Shown here: positions 42,501 through 43,226 of the stretch, piece after piece
Layout: each line of letters begins with the position of its first letter
Numbering within the stretch: position 1 is the first letter of the stretch
NCBI GenBank assembly: GCA_020851795.1
Contig: JADZCA010000009.1
Span: 1-43,226, forward strand
Length of the DNA stretch: 43,226 nucleotides
Direction of reading: 5' to 3'
DNA from: Planctomycetota bacterium
GTDB taxonomy: Bacteria; Planctomycetota; PLA2; JAEUHO01
Notes under the pieces: generated by a model
The model's input: the letters and a program-made list of their open reading frames with translations, nothing else
What the model was told of the DNA's origin: nothing
Databases searched by the model: none
Made by a program: the position numbers and the translations under genes

Positions 42501-43019
42501 ACGGGGCAGCGCCGCGTCGAGTCGTACGCGCGCGACCGCGTCGGGCTCGTGCTCGCCGCGACGGGCGACCTCGACGGCGCGCGCGCGTGGCACGAGGCGT
42601 CGCTCGCGATCCGGCGCGAGATCGCCTACCCGTCGGGCCAGGGCCACAGCCTCCACCACCTCGGTGTGGTCGCGGCGCGCCGCGGCGACCGCGACGCGGC
42701 GACGGCGGCCTTCGACGCCGCGCTCGCGCTCGCCCGCGAGCGCGGCTTCGTCGGGCTCGAGGCCCTCGTGCTCGCCGACCGCGCGGCGTGGTCGGGCGGC
42801 GACGCCGACGCCGCGCTCGCCGCGGCCGCGCGCACGACGACGCTCGACGTGGACGACCGCCTCCACGTGCTCGTGCAGGTCGCGCAGGCGACCGGCCGCG
42901 ACGACCTGCGGCGCGAGGCCCGCGCGCTCTCCGACCGCCTGCTCGAGGGGATGACGCCCGCGCGGCGCGCGACCGCCGCCGCGCGCGTCGAGGACCACCT
43001 CGTCGCGCAGCGGCCCTGA
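39546..43019 (+). CDS. Ser/Thr protein kinase with AAA ATPase and TPR regions
   Basis: A 1157-residue PknB-like signalling protein. The N-terminal kinase (about 1-275) has the glycine loop GTGGMGVV (16-23), K43 in VAVK, H139-R-D141 in HRDVKPEN, and D159-L-G161 where most kinases have DFG. An AAA_16-like ATPase (about 310-560) follows, with Walker A GEPGIGKT ending at T344 and LAVDDVH as Walker B. The C-terminal 450 residues form a long array of TPR-like helical repeats with GNLGLVADQRGRRDEA and similar units. There is no transmembrane segment, so it is cytoplasmic. This kinase-ATPase-TPR architecture is frequent in planctomycetes and myxobacteria. A TACGCT box precedes the start. Confidence 0.92.
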   Translation: MIGTRLGAFRVEAPLGTGGMGVVYRAVAQDGAPVPVGTPVAVKAIHPHLAADPDHVARFLREAEVGRRVVHENVVRTLDAGTTEVGDAPVRWIAMELVEGRTLRRLLEDLGRVPEALVREIGLQAARGLAAVHAAGIVHRDVKPENLLVTADHRVRLMDLGVARLDEGGASLTRTGAFAGSLLYAAPEQVRGDVVGPAADLYALGLVLFELAAGAHPFGDGSVAAVLEAHLRRTPERLDRVVPEVSPFLAEVVARLVAKDPAARPPSAAALVALLEAGEAGAWWRDHATRGTLPEAPPRVPVAHDAPLVGREGALDALRGFLAEARAGAGRVVLLEGEPGIGKTRLLDAFFVEAGPREARSLYGAVGPGGGAEGVAEALLGALGGDGAEATLRGRLGLPAPLAAAFAAHLRRDAPPPGVEALRGDALHATWAQVVKALGAERPVVLAVDDVHRAGLEVWSLVRALVRALPGTRAMLVLAGRPPLPETDVEALEKSGALRRVALPRLPREGVRAVLDRALGSRAVAERLADAVLERTDGVPLFVLEVARQLRESGAVRVEGTGGGTVATVDLSMALAVPRAVREVVLARLRDVRREERDLLDAASVQGVGFDADLVARALDARRVRVLQDLAELERRTGLVRAAGRGHRFDHPQVQATLLEELAPALREEYHALTAEAAAERAGADAARPDALPDDAATDVVAHALSGSRPALALPWLDRVLVRLDRAGRVEDALDVSRRALAVAGLLDDPTRLHVLLRSARFLELCGRKDGLDDAFAEAGAVAARIGTPAARSRVGSMRGRSYWVRGRFPDARAPLDAALADARAAGDPALEATAERGLGLLDVSVSRLDDAERHFQRYLELSRATGDGDGEAMALGNLGLVADQRGRRDEARERYEACRAAAERLGARRTAATAVGNLALVDLAQGRHARAEEGLRRYLDLAREVAERPQAAYAYVNLGVTLLRQGAWEEARAALDSCLVECETTGQRRVESYARDRVGLVLAATGDLDGARAWHEASLAIRREIAYPSGQGHSLHHLGVVAARRGDRDAATAAFDAALALARERGFVGLEALVLADRAAWSGGDADAALAAAARTTTLDVDDRLHVLVQVAQATGRDDLRREARALSDRLLEGMTPARRATAAARVEDHLVAQRP

Positions 43020-43110
43020 GCCCGGATTTCCCACGAGCCGACGAGGTCGGGGCCGCGCCGGGCCGTCGGGCGCAAGGAGACGCGCGTCGCGCGAGCGAAC
43101 GCCGCGCCGG

Positions 43111-43166
43111 CGGGGTTTCACCTCCTCGGCGTGTCCCAAGAACACGCGGTCGTCGGTGAAACCCCG
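43111..43166. repeat. Strong inverted repeat downstream of the kinase gene
   Basis: An 11-bp perfect inverted repeat pairs CGGGGTTTCAC (43111-43121) with GTGAAACCCCG (43156-43166). Inside it, GCGTGT (43129-43134) pairs with ACACGC (43142-43147) around a 7-nt loop. It lies about 90 bp after the kinase stop and lacks a T-run, so a factor-dependent terminator, a small mobile repeat or a structured RNA are all possible. The remaining 207 bp after the stop hold no gene. Confidence 0.6.
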
Positions 43167-43226
43167 CGCCCGACGACCCTGCATCGGCCCCGACCGCGGG
43201 ACGCCGCTCGGTCGGTCCACGAAGCC

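Noticed and set aside
39351..43220. Long minus-strand ORF opposite the kinase gene
   Set aside because: Composition is that of a shadow of a GC-rich gene, while the plus frame has intact kinase, Walker A and TPR motifs.
1..43226. CRISPR array or cas genes
   Set aside because: No regularly spaced repeats and no cas-like protein were seen; the only tandem repeat is the short unit at 35839-35901.

Overview
The window looks like a very GC-rich bacterial chromosome carrying an integrated accessory element in its left half. A planctomycete-like host is my best guess. It rests on a GYF_2-type membrane protein, a eukaryote-type (GT3) glycogen synthase fused to a glucan phosphorylase, a kinase-AAA-TPR regulator and a large zinc-ribbon/transmembrane protein of planctomycete style. 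No rRNA or other decisive marker is present, so the assignment is tentative.

Left region (1 to about 20,314): an integrative element inserted at the 3' end of a tRNA-Arg(CCU) gene (20,315-20,391, minus strand). An excisionase-like HTH protein and a tyrosine recombinase overlap by 4 bp and lie directly next to the tRNA 3' end. The element continues beyond the left edge, and I found no second att copy. Cargo, left to right: two small unknown genes; a type I restriction-modification operon (hsdR, hsdM, hsdS) followed by a detached HsdR-type C-terminal domain; a minus-strand CBASS operon made of a small HTH protein, a Cap5 HNH-SAVED effector and a CD-NTase with a C-terminal AGS-C-like sensor domain; several very small genes including a ribbon-helix-helix protein; a plus-strand module of two large membrane-anchored unknown proteins plus two small ones; a minus-strand pair of paralogous Holliday-junction-resolvase-like endonucleases, one apparently lacking catalytic residues; a small zinc-ribbon protein; and a CDF-type cation transporter.

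Right region (20,392-43,226): chromosomal backbone with nearly all third codon positions G or C. Minus strand, in transcription order: a secreted protein with an in-frame TGA after its signal peptide, a NUDIX-HD fusion, arginyl-tRNA synthetase, a membrane SpoIIE-type phosphatase coupled to a GNAT acetyltransferase, a GH133-type debranching enzyme, a two-TM unknown, and an alpha-glucan cluster (GT4 glycosyltransferase, GH57 amylase, GT3-GT35 synthase/phosphorylase fusion), then an ankyrin protein. Plus strand: pyrK coupled to a 6-phospho-3-hexuloisomerase-like SIS gene, then a Ser/Thr kinase-ATPase-TPR protein.

The two halves differ in translation signals. Most element genes have a GGAG-type ribosome binding site. 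Several chromosomal genes have none and instead carry a TANNNT box ending 6-11 nt before the start codon, as expected for leaderless or very short-leader transcripts. The points most worth following up are the in-frame TGA gene with a SECIS-like hairpin, the active/inactive nuclease pair, the CBASS operon with its small HTH gene and structured upstream region, the unknown membrane module, and the GT3-GT35 fusion.
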